Assembly (NCBI GenBank): GCA_965658745.1 | Contig: CBFHTK010000003.1 | Location: 186,001 to 250,000, forward strand | Direction: 5' to 3' | Length of the DNA stretch: 64,000 bases | From: JAHDFB01 sp965658745 | GTDB lineage: Bacteria; Bacteroidota; Bacteroidia; Chitinophagales; Saprospiraceae | Part shown: positions 34,263 through 42,714 of the stretch, in pieces | How positions within the stretch are numbered: the stretch's first letter is position 1 | Layout: each line of letters opens with the position of its first letter | Notes under the pieces: model-generated | What the model saw: the letters and a program-made list of their open reading frames with translations, nothing else | The model's database searches: none | Told to the model about the DNA's origin: nothing | Position numbers and translations under genes: made by a program

Positions 34263-36500
34263 ATGAATAGAAAAGTGAGCTTGTTCTTGAGGGTTTTCAT
34301 TGTGGGTTTAGTAATTTTTGGTTTTACCTCTGGGGCTTTCGCCCAAAATATCAGCGGATATGTCACGGATGCTGATACTAAAACAGCATTGGTTGGTGCA
34401 AATGTATTATTGTACCAAGAGGATTCTTTGATAACTGTTGTTTCAACAGATACCTCCGGATTATACCAAATAACTCCACCATCTTCTGCAATCTATGTTT
34501 TGGAAGTCAGATTCCTCGGTTATAAACCTTCCAGACGTTCGGTCGTCCTTGATAATTCTAACCAAAAGATTGATGTTGTCCTTATACCAGACGCACTCCT
34601 AACCGCCTATCCTATGATAAGGGCAAAAGCCCTACAAAAGCCCAACGAACTGCTAATATCAAATGCATTATTTAGAAGACTGCCGGGAAGTTTCGATGAT
34701 CCATCCAGACTATTAATTCGATTTCCTACTCTTTCTTCTCCCAATGATCAAGCAAATCAAGTTGTAGTTAAAGGATTACCTCCACATATGGCGAAATGGA
34801 CAATAGATGGCGCAGCAATTATAAATCCAAATCACTTAAGCAATGCCGGTTCGATTACGGATCAAGCATCCGCAAGCGGTGGGGGAGTTAACATGATTTC
34901 AGGTCGATGGATCGATCAATATCGCTTCTTCTTAGCTCCATTACCAAATCAATTGTTTGACGGAGGATCTGGTATTTCTGATACAAAACTCGCTACACCA
35001 AAGGGCTTCTCGTATGCTTTCGGTTTATTAGGTACTGAACTCTCTTATCGCCACGACTTTTCAAATGGTGTATCTGCGGGACTATCTTATCGATATTCGA
35101 CACTAGGCATACTTTCTTCACTGGGCGTAGATTTAGGTGACGAAGACATTTCATTTCAAGACCTGCACTTTATGTTGAATAAATCTGAAGGTAAAAACCG
35201 TTGGAAATATCACTTCTTATGGGGTAACAGCAAAAACATTCATGATGATTTAGGGAATGAATCAATTAGTTATAAGGATGCACAACAAATCAATTTTGAA
35301 GGGCAACAAATCATTCATCATGCTGGCTATGAACGAGTGACAGAAAAGATCAACTATAATACTGCCCTTAATTTTTCTCAAAGGGCTAGTTCTAGGTTTT
35401 CTTCCGTATCAGATTTATTCCCTGAATTGCAAAAGACATCAATGATAGATCTTGATGAAAAATTGATTATTTGGGCGCAAAATCTAAGCTTTCGAATCGC
35501 AAAAAATGAATTCTCACTACATTCTCAAACTCAATTTAATCAATTCCAATATGAATCCGAGCCATCAGATTGGTGGTTTACACAGTATGGAGCAATTTCG
35601 ACAGTCAAGAAATATCGCGATATCACAGTCAATGTAGGTGTAGGCTTCTCCTCTTTCCGTCTGAATCAAATACTTCCAGAACTTCGAAGTTCAGTACAAT
35701 ATGAAGTCAATCAAACAAGTCGATTGCAAGCTTCATATTCAATGCAAGGTCAGTCAATCTTCTCCCAACTTTGGGATAGGTCCCCAAGCTTACGAGCATT
35801 CACCTCGCAAAATCTGAGCCTAGATTACTTCTTAAATACAAATAAATCATACATTCAACTGGGTGTATTCTATCACTATTTTGATAAAGTCCCAACGTTA
35901 GCAAATACGAAGGTAACTTACCTAGATCGACTCGATCTCATGTTGCAAGGAATCGATCAAGGATATAATATTTCTCAAAATGGCTCTGCCAGACTCTTTG
36001 GAGTGCAGGCTCAACACGAATGGCTAAAAATTGATCGGTTTCAAAGTATTCTTGCTGGTTCAATCTATAATCTAGAAGCTAGAAGCTCTTCAGATGCGCC
36101 TTTTGATCTTGAATCAAGTTATGATTTCGGATACACAGGTTCTGTTTCGGGCTCATATACATGGAATATCAGAGAGAATCCTTTTGTGGTGAGTTTAGCC
36201 TATCAGATGCGTGGTGCTGAAAATCATCTTCCAATTGATGAATTTGCCTCCCAAGAATCTCAATCAACCGTTTATCAACTAGAACAGTCAAAATCCGCAA
36301 TTTCAGGTTTTAGTCGTCTTGATTTTAAATGTCATTTTAGTTGGGGAAAAAGGAAACAGCACATGCTCTCACTAGATATTCAGAACCTCCTGAATGCTGA
36401 GAACCTAGCTTATCCATATTATGATCCACTATTACAAGAAATCAATATCCAAAATCAACTTGGATTGATTCCCATTCTTAGCTTCAACAGCTCAATATAG
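34263..36500 (+). CDS. TonB-dependent receptor-like outer-membrane protein
   Basis: This 745-residue protein has a signal peptide (VFIVGLVIFGFTSGAFAQ), an N-terminal carboxypeptidase-regulatory-like Ig domain (ISGYVTDADTKTALVGANVL), a plug-type domain (QVVVKGLPPHMAKWTIDG, then NHLSNAGSITDQASASGGGV) and a beta-barrel rich in alternating strands to the end. It fits the Bacteroidota CarboxypepD_reg/TonB-receptor architecture, though it is shorter than SusC. No SusD partner is present, so carbohydrate uptake is not implied. The tight spacing after the haem-binding protein hints at iron, haem or copper uptake, which is inference. Confidence 0.85.
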   Translation: MNRKVSLFLRVFIVGLVIFGFTSGAFAQNISGYVTDADTKTALVGANVLLYQEDSLITVVSTDTSGLYQITPPSSAIYVLEVRFLGYKPSRRSVVLDNSNQKIDVVLIPDALLTAYPMIRAKALQKPNELLISNALFRRLPGSFDDPSRLLIRFPTLSSPNDQANQVVVKGLPPHMAKWTIDGAAIINPNHLSNAGSITDQASASGGGVNMISGRWIDQYRFFLAPLPNQLFDGGSGISDTKLATPKGFSYAFGLLGTELSYRHDFSNGVSAGLSYRYSTLGILSSLGVDLGDEDISFQDLHFMLNKSEGKNRWKYHFLWGNSKNIHDDLGNESISYKDAQQINFEGQQIIHHAGYERVTEKINYNTALNFSQRASSRFSSVSDLFPELQKTSMIDLDEKLIIWAQNLSFRIAKNEFSLHSQTQFNQFQYESEPSDWWFTQYGAISTVKKYRDITVNVGVGFSSFRLNQILPELRSSVQYEVNQTSRLQASYSMQGQSIFSQLWDRSPSLRAFTSQNLSLDYFLNTNKSYIQLGVFYHYFDKVPTLANTKVTYLDRLDLMLQGIDQGYNISQNGSARLFGVQAQHEWLKIDRFQSILAGSIYNLEARSSSDAPFDLESSYDFGYTGSVSGSYTWNIRENPFVVSLAYQMRGAENHLPIDEFASQESQSTVYQLEQSKSAISGFSRLDFKCHFSWGKRKQHMLSLDIQNLLNAENLAYPYYDPLLQEINIQNQLGLIPILSFNSSI

Positions 36501-36546
36501 TCTCTAGCCTTTTCGTTTTGAATTCGAAATATGAAGGTTGATGAAG

Positions 36547-36554
36547 TATCTTTG
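36547..36554 (+). promoter_or_regulatory. Bacteroidota -7 promoter element before the helicase operon
   Basis: TATCTTTG is an exact TAnnTTTG match 20 bases before the ATG at 36575. The nearest TTTG upstream (36517) is 26 bases away, longer than the usual spacing. Confidence 0.4.
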
Positions 36555-36574
36555 TTTACCATAACTAGAGTTAA

Positions 36575-36907
36575 ATGTCTGAATCCAGCTTGCAAAAAGA
36601 AATGACTACAATTCAAAGTCATCTATATAATATTGAACTATCAAAAGCCTTAGATTCACTTTATCGCGAATTCCAAAATTGGAAAATGGGCGAACAAACA
36701 CCACAAGAACTAGGTAAAAAAATATATCACTATCAAAAGACTCAAGCTCGAGAATTATTTCTAAAATATGAGCGACTAAGTTTTGCTGATATAAATATTG
36801 CTCAAGCATTGGTTGATAATTTAATTTCGAAGTCCGAGATTTCATCCGAATTACTGCGATTCCTCAGTCCAAAAATCGAATTACTAAAAAGTACAAAAAA
36901 TGCATAA
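36575..36907 (+). CDS. Small helical protein preceding helicase-nuclease
   Basis: This 110-residue, probably all-helical protein has no signal peptide or membrane segment. Sequences such as KALDSLYREFQNWKMGEQTP and QELGKKIYHYQKTQARELFL suggest an amphipathic coiled bundle. It is not recognised as a named family. Its last 8 bases overlap the start of the UvrD-type helicase gene, so it is probably translated with it and might be an accessory subunit; that is inference from the overlap only. A -7 promoter element lies just upstream. Confidence 0.65.
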   Translation: MSESSLQKEMTTIQSHLYNIELSKALDSLYREFQNWKMGEQTPQELGKKIYHYQKTQARELFLKYERLSFADINIAQALVDNLISKSEISSELLRFLSPKIELLKSTKNA

Positions 36908-39900
36908 ATCACTTGAAAATAATTCTAACCAATCATACGATGCCGCTTTCGATAATGCATTTGAAAAGCTAAATGAGCAACAGAAAAAGGCCGTCGAGCA
37001 TATTGATGGTCCGTTAATGGTTATTGCAGGTCCCGGGACAGGTAAAACTCAGCTACTTGCAATCAGAATAGGATATATACTCAAAAATACTGATCAACAA
37101 GCTCAAAATATTCTTGCATTAACTTACACAGATGCTGGTGCAGTCGCTATGAGACAAAGACTATTGCAGTTCATCGGCCCAGATGCATATAAAGTCGGAA
37201 TTTACACCTTTCATGCATTTTGTTCAGGGGTCATCAGAGACAATGTAGAGTATTTTGGAGGGTATAGAAATCTTCAGCCTGTTTCTGAACTAGAATTGGA
37301 AGATATTTTGCGGAGAATAATTGATGAGTTTGATTACGATCATCCACTCAAAAAGCTATCCGGTAATGTATACTATGAATCAAAGCGCTTGAAGAATTTA
37401 TTCTCAACTATCAAACAAGAGTCTTGGACCAAGGAAGAAATTCATAAAGCTGTCGAGCAAGATTTTGAAGATTTTAAAGAGGATCCAAACAACTATTACA
37501 AAAGACGAACAAAAGACTTTGAGAAAGGTGACCTTAAGATTAATGCTTGGCGTAAAAAAGAAGAAAAGTTTGATTTGCTCTTAGCTGGAGTCGGAGAGCT
37601 TGATAAGTATAATCAATACCTGCTTGAAATGGGAAGATTTGACTATAATGATATGATACTATGGGTCATTGACGCTTTTCATAAAAGTCCTGACCTACTT
37701 TCAGATTACCAAGAGCGATTCCAATACATACTTGTAGACGAATATCAGGACACAAATGGATCACAAAACGAGCTTCTCTTCCAACTTGCCTCTTTTTGGG
37801 ATAACCCAAATCTTTTTGTGGTTGGAGATGATGATCAGTCTATATACAGGTTTCAAGGTGCGAACATGGGTAATCTACTTGATTTCAAAACCAAATTTGC
37901 ACCAGATCTGATAGTACTTGAAGACAACTATCGATCTACTCAAACAATTCTCGAAAAGTCTAGAGAGCTAATAGAAAACAATACTGAGCGACTAGTCAAT
38001 GATGCCGCGCTTGTCAAAAACCTTAAAAGGTCAAGGAAGGATAATCAAGCGGAAATTGACGTACATATACACCGCTATGTAAATACCATGCATGAAGAAA
38101 AAGACATTCTTGATCGAATAGAATCATTGTATAAAAGCGGTTATGATCTTTCTAAAGTTGCTGTGCTTTATAGAAAGCATTCGAACGTAGAAAATATGAT
38201 CAAATATCTAAATGCGAAAGAAATTCCCCTTCAAATCAAGCGGGAGATCGATGTCTTGCAATCGCATGAAATCCAAAGGATTCTAGACATAATGACATAT
38301 ATACAAGTTGAAAGCATAAAAATACATAGTGCTGAAGATTTACTTTTCAAAATTCTGCATTACGAATATTTCGATCTAGTAGCAAGAGATTTAGCTAAAC
38401 TATCGATCTACTGCAGTAGGAGAACAGATAAGCGAGAAGACGATCGTAAATGGCGAGATGTAATAAATAACAAAGACCTGCTTCATAAATTAGGCCTTTC
38501 TCAACCAGAAAAGATCTACCAAGTAGCAAAGCTCATTGAAGATCTTTCGCTTGACATCGTCAACGAAACACCTCAAGTCTTCTTTGAAAAACTGTTCACA
38601 CACGCTGGCATTCTGCAATCAATTATGCAATCTAGCGATAGTACTTGGAGACTACAATTAGTAAATACCTTCTTCAACTTTATGAAAGAAGAAACTGCCA
38701 AGGATTATAAACTTACTGTTCAAGATATTCTTGACAAAGTGTATCAAATGCAAGATGCTAATCTTTCATTAAAGTTGGTTAGGACTGCTTTCGCAAAAGG
38801 AGGAGTACAGTTCACCACGATACATGGCTCAAAAGGACTTGAATATGATATTGTTTTTCTGATTCGCGGTGATTCACATAATTGGAAACCTAGAACTGGA
38901 AATACACAATATAGCTATCCCGATGCTTTAACACCAACCGCTCATAAAGTCAATCAAGAAGATGATAGGCGCTTATTTTATGTGGCGATGACTCGGGCAA
39001 AAAACGAGTTGTTTATCACTTATTCTATTCAGAAAGAAGATGGAAAGGAAACGGAACCATGTTCTTTTGTAATTGAATTAGAATCAGACACGAACAAGCA
39101 TCAACTAATAGCATTAGAAGATGAAAGCATCAATAACTTTACCTACCAGCTATTGAGATTCCAACAGGGTAAAATTGAGCTACTAGACCAAAAGCTCATT
39201 GCCAAGGAGCTTGAAAAATTCACATTGAGTGCTACTGGACTCAACAAATACCTACGATGTCCTTTGAGTTTCTACTTTGAGAATATTCTAAGAGTTCCTG
39301 GAGCGAGAAACAAGTACAATGGTTTTGGTAGCGCTATGCATTATGCCCTTGAAATGTATTTCATCAAATTGAAAGCGCATCCCGAGCATGTACTTCCACC
39401 AAAATCAGAACTTATGAAGTTTTTTGAAGATGGTATGCTGAAGTATCGCTCACACTTCACAGCAAAAGAGTTTGAAGATTACCAAGTCTACGGAAAAGAA
39501 AATCTATCAAAGTATTTTGATGAGCGCAGCAAGAACTGGAACAATGCTCGAGACTATCATTTGGAGTTAAGAATTGCGGATGTTGCACATAAGCATGTTC
39601 CAATTAACGGAATGCTAGATCGTGTGATGGAATACGATGATGGTGTTATGGTGTATGATTATAAAACAGGGAACCCTAGTAAAGCAAGTCCAAAACTAAA
39701 GCCCCCTTTAGCAGATGATGATAATGGAGGGGATTACTGGAGGCAGATCGTATTCTATTCTCTCTTGATCAAGGCCTATCCTTTCAAAGACTGGAAATTG
39801 TTATCAGCCTATATTCCATTTTTGGAAGTGAAGAATGAAAAATTCGTAGAACGAGAATTTCATGTATCTACAATGGAGCAAGATATTGTTAGTAAACAAA

Positions 39901-40055
39901 TAGTAGAGACATATTCTGGGATTATGAACCAAGATTTCCATGGTTGTAAGGAAGATGATTGTAGATGGTGTACCTTTGTAAATCTCAATGGAAATTCTGA
40001 TAGTGAATCACTTAGCTTCGATCAATTGGCACCCTCAACAGAAGTAGAGGATTAA
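36900..40055 (+). CDS. UvrD-family helicase with C-terminal RecB/AddB-type nuclease
   Basis: This 1051-residue superfamily 1A helicase has Walker A VIAGPGTGKTQLLA (about residues 40-53), Q-motif LNEQQKKAVEHIDGP, motif II LVDEYQDTN, motif III VVGDDDQSIYRFQGANMG, motif V TTIHGSKGLEYDIVF and motif VI RRLFYVAMTRAK. The C-terminal 270 residues form a PD-(D/E)xK nuclease of the RecB/AddB type: LRCPLSFYFENIL, GSAMHYALEMYF, then INGMLDRVMEYDDGVMVYDY with KTG, and a cysteine cluster CKEDDCRWC. With the Cys in LRCP this makes a four-Cys iron-sulfur site as in AddB. A double-strand-break or mismatched-DNA processing role is inferred; no AddA partner adjoins. Confidence 0.9.
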   Translation: MHKSLENNSNQSYDAAFDNAFEKLNEQQKKAVEHIDGPLMVIAGPGTGKTQLLAIRIGYILKNTDQQAQNILALTYTDAGAVAMRQRLLQFIGPDAYKVGIYTFHAFCSGVIRDNVEYFGGYRNLQPVSELELEDILRRIIDEFDYDHPLKKLSGNVYYESKRLKNLFSTIKQESWTKEEIHKAVEQDFEDFKEDPNNYYKRRTKDFEKGDLKINAWRKKEEKFDLLLAGVGELDKYNQYLLEMGRFDYNDMILWVIDAFHKSPDLLSDYQERFQYILVDEYQDTNGSQNELLFQLASFWDNPNLFVVGDDDQSIYRFQGANMGNLLDFKTKFAPDLIVLEDNYRSTQTILEKSRELIENNTERLVNDAALVKNLKRSRKDNQAEIDVHIHRYVNTMHEEKDILDRIESLYKSGYDLSKVAVLYRKHSNVENMIKYLNAKEIPLQIKREIDVLQSHEIQRILDIMTYIQVESIKIHSAEDLLFKILHYEYFDLVARDLAKLSIYCSRRTDKREDDRKWRDVINNKDLLHKLGLSQPEKIYQVAKLIEDLSLDIVNETPQVFFEKLFTHAGILQSIMQSSDSTWRLQLVNTFFNFMKEETAKDYKLTVQDILDKVYQMQDANLSLKLVRTAFAKGGVQFTTIHGSKGLEYDIVFLIRGDSHNWKPRTGNTQYSYPDALTPTAHKVNQEDDRRLFYVAMTRAKNELFITYSIQKEDGKETEPCSFVIELESDTNKHQLIALEDESINNFTYQLLRFQQGKIELLDQKLIAKELEKFTLSATGLNKYLRCPLSFYFENILRVPGARNKYNGFGSAMHYALEMYFIKLKAHPEHVLPPKSELMKFFEDGMLKYRSHFTAKEFEDYQVYGKENLSKYFDERSKNWNNARDYHLELRIADVAHKHVPINGMLDRVMEYDDGVMVYDYKTGNPSKASPKLKPPLADDDNGGDYWRQIVFYSLLIKAYPFKDWKLLSAYIPFLEVKNEKFVEREFHVSTMEQDIVSKQIVETYSGIMNQDFHGCKEDDCRWCTFVNLNGNSDSESLSFDQLAPSTEVED

Positions 40056-40069
40056 AGACCTTTAAATTC

Positions 40070-40361
40070 ATGAAACGCTCAATAACTTTAGTATGCCTTT
40101 TGATCTTGACCATACCTTTTGGTTTTAAAGCCCAAAATCAGAAAGAAGAGCGATGGGAGAATTACATTAAAGAATTTGAGTTATAAATTACATAAGAGTG
40201 ATTCAGAATCTTATTGATTATAGCTACGACTTAAGAATACTAGGGCAGTAAATCATTGGATATTCTTCAAGACAAAAGAAGATATGAATAGCATTGGTGA
40301 CCGGATTAAGAAATTTAAAAAAATTTTGACGTCAATTGATAATTTTAATAATGAAGCGTGA
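40070..40361 (+). pseudogene. Decayed DUF695-like secreted protein gene
   Basis: Two separated fragments are visible. The first (40070-40186) encodes 38 residues: a signal peptide (LVCLLILTIPFGFKAQ) and EERWENYIKEFEL, then stop. The second (40224-40361) has no start and reads NTRAVNHWIFFKTKEDMNSI. Together these look like the N- and C-terminal ends of a DUF695-type secreted protein, whose members start with a signal peptide plus a WxxY segment and end with a hWIYFKT block. About 100 central codons are missing. The homology is from pattern memory and moderately sure. The fragments follow the helicase gene by 14 bases. Confidence 0.5.
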
Positions 40362-40505
40362 TCTATCCAACTAGTGATTTTCCTAAAAATGCTGTAGAAT
40401 TGGAAAACATTTCCGTGCTTACAAGTGTTGTCCTACTACTTAGTTCTCGAGAATCAACAGATTTAAACTGATAACTTAACTATATAATTGATTAATAACT
40501 TTATT

Positions 40506-40802
40506 TTGAAAATTAGATTAATCATACAAGCTACGCTTATACTTACTGTGCTTTTTAGCATGGGAGCAGAAGTTATATATGCGGTTGATCTTTTTGCTTG
40601 TGAAGAGGTCAATGAAGTTGAGACCGAAAAAGAAACCATAGAGTATAAAGGATTGGAACATGACAAAACTACGACTGATCATGCCTTTGCGCTTTATACT
40701 AATTCGTCAAAAAATGGCGCAGCTCGCAATCATTGCTACAAAGCTTTGATGGGTTTTGACTTTTCCAAAAACCACCTGGACCCTCCAGAATTGGCTTTCT
40801 AG
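40506..40802 (+). CDS. Small secreted protein upstream of SulP
   Basis: This 98-residue protein begins with a TTG codon (alternative TTG at 40488), giving MKIRLIIQATLIL and a signal peptide ending about EVIYAVD. The mature part is short and polar, with one early Cys (LFACEEVNE), a second later (RNHCYKALMG) and a Glu-rich stretch. No family is recognised. The frame lies 137 bases before sulP on the same strand. Both starts are non-ATG, so expression is less certain than for neighbours, but the hydrophobic-then-polar design supports a real gene. The 137-base gap to sulP has a weak GAGAG/CTCTC hairpin. Confidence 0.45.
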   Translation: MKIRLIIQATLILTVLFSMGAEVIYAVDLFACEEVNEVETEKETIEYKGLEHDKTTTDHAFALYTNSSKNGAARNHCYKALMGFDFSKNHLDPPELAF

Positions 40803-40939
40803 CCTCGTCTATAACTAGATAGAATAGACATCTCAATACAAAGAGAGTGGAGGATTTTATTCTCTCTCCTAAATCAAATACTTATTTACTAATACACTCT
40901 ACCAGAATTATTCTATTTGAATAACTCTAATAAAAACAT

Positions 40940-42553
40940 ATGTATATGAGCACTACAAGTAACCCCTTTAAGTATTGGAAAGCAGACTTATCCGCTGGTT
41001 TGGTTGTTTTCTTAGTTGCAGTACCACTTTGTTTAGGTATTGCTTTAGCCTCTGGAGCCCCGCCCTTAAGTGGAATTATCGCTGGTATTGTCGGAGGTAT
41101 TGTTGTTGGTTCACTTAGTGGATCAAAATTTGGTGTAAGTGGACCTGCAGCTGGTTTAACAGTAATAGTATTTGCGGCAATTGCTTCGCTAGGATTTAAA
41201 GCCTTTCTAACCGCTGTTATACTTGCTGGAGTAATCCAAGTAGTGTTAGGATATTTACGAGCAGGAATAATCGGCTACTATTTTCCGAATTCTGTTATTC
41301 GCGGCATGTTGGCTAGTATTGGAATTATTATTATTCTCAAGCAAATTCCGCATGCTTTCGGTTACGATGCAGACTATGAAGGTAGCTTAGCTTTTGGGCA
41401 ACCTGATGGACAAAATACTTTCACTGAATTACTCAACTTCGTCAGTTACATCTCTCCTGGTCCTACATTACTAGCTATCACTTCATTAGTTCTTTTGTTT
41501 CTATGGGAACAAGAATTTATGAAAAAAATTCCCCTATTCAAGATAGTTCAGGGCCCTCTAGTTGTTGTAGCTTTAGGAATTGCCTATACGCTACTTATGC
41601 AAGGAAGCAGTTGGGAGATTATTCCAGAACACCTAGTACAAATTCAAGTTCTTGATAGCCTAATGGACATAGGTACATTGTTGACCTTCCCAGATTTTGG
41701 AGCAATTACGAATCCTGAAGTCATTCTGACTGCATTTACCATTGCTATTGTTGCAAGTCTTGAAACTTTACTTTGTGTTGAGGCGACTGACAAACTAGAC
41801 CCAGATAAATTCATTACTCCTACTAACCGTGAACTTAAAGCGCAAGGTGTGGGAAATATGGTTTCTGGCCTTATCGGTGGGCTGCCATTAACTCAGGTAA
41901 TCGTGCGAAGTAGTGCAAACCTCGTCTCAGGTGGTAAAACTAAATTGAGTGCAATTTTTCACGGTGCTTTGATATTAATTTTTGTGTTGTTTTTGCCAGT
42001 GGTATTAAACTTGATTCCTCTATCAGTGCTTGCTGCGATCCTGATTCTAGTTGGATTTAAACTAGCAAAACCATCCTCGTTTGTAGAAATGTTCAACAAA
42101 GGCTGGTATCAGTTCATACCTTTTATAGCTACAATAGCTGCAATTCTTTTAACCGACTTATTAGTTGGAATAGGAATCGGTTTAACAGTCGGGTTAGTCT
42201 TTATCCTCTACTCAAATTTCAAAAGTCCCTTCTTTGTTGACAAGGACGCTTATCATGAAAATGATGAATTCAAAATTGTACTATCGCAAGAAACAAGTTT
42301 CCTGAATAAGGCATCGATCATGTATGCATTGAGAAATATTCCGTCTGACTCAAAACTAACTATCGATGCATCAAATAGTGTCTTCGTAGATGATGACGTA
42401 CGCGAACTAATTGAGGATTTTATAGACCATTTAGCTATTGAAAAAAATATAAAGACGGTACTTATACATGGTGAGCGATTACACAGTAATAATAGTAAAG
42501 TTCATCTTCAAGAAATTGTCGATAAGGACAATATGAAATCAGCAACTCCTTAG
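40940..42553 (+). CDS. SulP family inorganic anion transporter
   Basis: This 537-residue SulP (SLC26-like) membrane transporter begins KYWKADLSAGLVVFLVAVPL and has the family signature VPLCLGIALASGAPPLSGII, then GPAAGLTVIVFAA. Multiple membrane helices follow, and a C-terminal STAS domain (SKLTIDASNSVFVDDDVREL) closes it at about residues 450-520. SulP proteins move sulfate, bicarbonate or other anions coupled to H+ or Na+. The NRELKAQGVGNMVSGLIGGL block is intact. The substrate is not predictable; the lack of a neighbouring carbonic anhydrase leaves both sulfate and bicarbonate open. A second ATG lies two codons in (40946). Confidence 0.92.
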   Translation: MYMSTTSNPFKYWKADLSAGLVVFLVAVPLCLGIALASGAPPLSGIIAGIVGGIVVGSLSGSKFGVSGPAAGLTVIVFAAIASLGFKAFLTAVILAGVIQVVLGYLRAGIIGYYFPNSVIRGMLASIGIIIILKQIPHAFGYDADYEGSLAFGQPDGQNTFTELLNFVSYISPGPTLLAITSLVLLFLWEQEFMKKIPLFKIVQGPLVVVALGIAYTLLMQGSSWEIIPEHLVQIQVLDSLMDIGTLLTFPDFGAITNPEVILTAFTIAIVASLETLLCVEATDKLDPDKFITPTNRELKAQGVGNMVSGLIGGLPLTQVIVRSSANLVSGGKTKLSAIFHGALILIFVLFLPVVLNLIPLSVLAAILILVGFKLAKPSSFVEMFNKGWYQFIPFIATIAAILLTDLLVGIGIGLTVGLVFILYSNFKSPFFVDKDAYHENDEFKIVLSQETSFLNKASIMYALRNIPSDSKLTIDASNSVFVDDDVRELIEDFIDHLAIEKNIKTVLIHGERLHSNNSKVHLQEIVDKDNMKSATP

Positions 42554-42649
42554 GAGAGCCTAGCATATTGCAAATTCGTCTGCTTGACGGAAGTTTATCG
42601 AAGCACTAATATCTGTATCAAGAGTTCTTGTTGAGTAGGCTTTATTTTC

Positions 42650-42684
42650 AATCAGAAATCGTGAAGTTGTCACGATTTCTGATT
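42650..42684. terminator. Convergent hairpin between sulP and polA
   Basis: A perfect 15-bp inverted repeat (AATCAGAAATCGTGA and its complement) with a 5-base loop lies between the two convergent stop codons. T-runs are modest on either side, so a bidirectional terminator is likely but not proven. Confidence 0.65.
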
Positions 42685-42714
42685 GCTAGTAAGCTTTAAT
42701 CTTAGTGTTAGATT

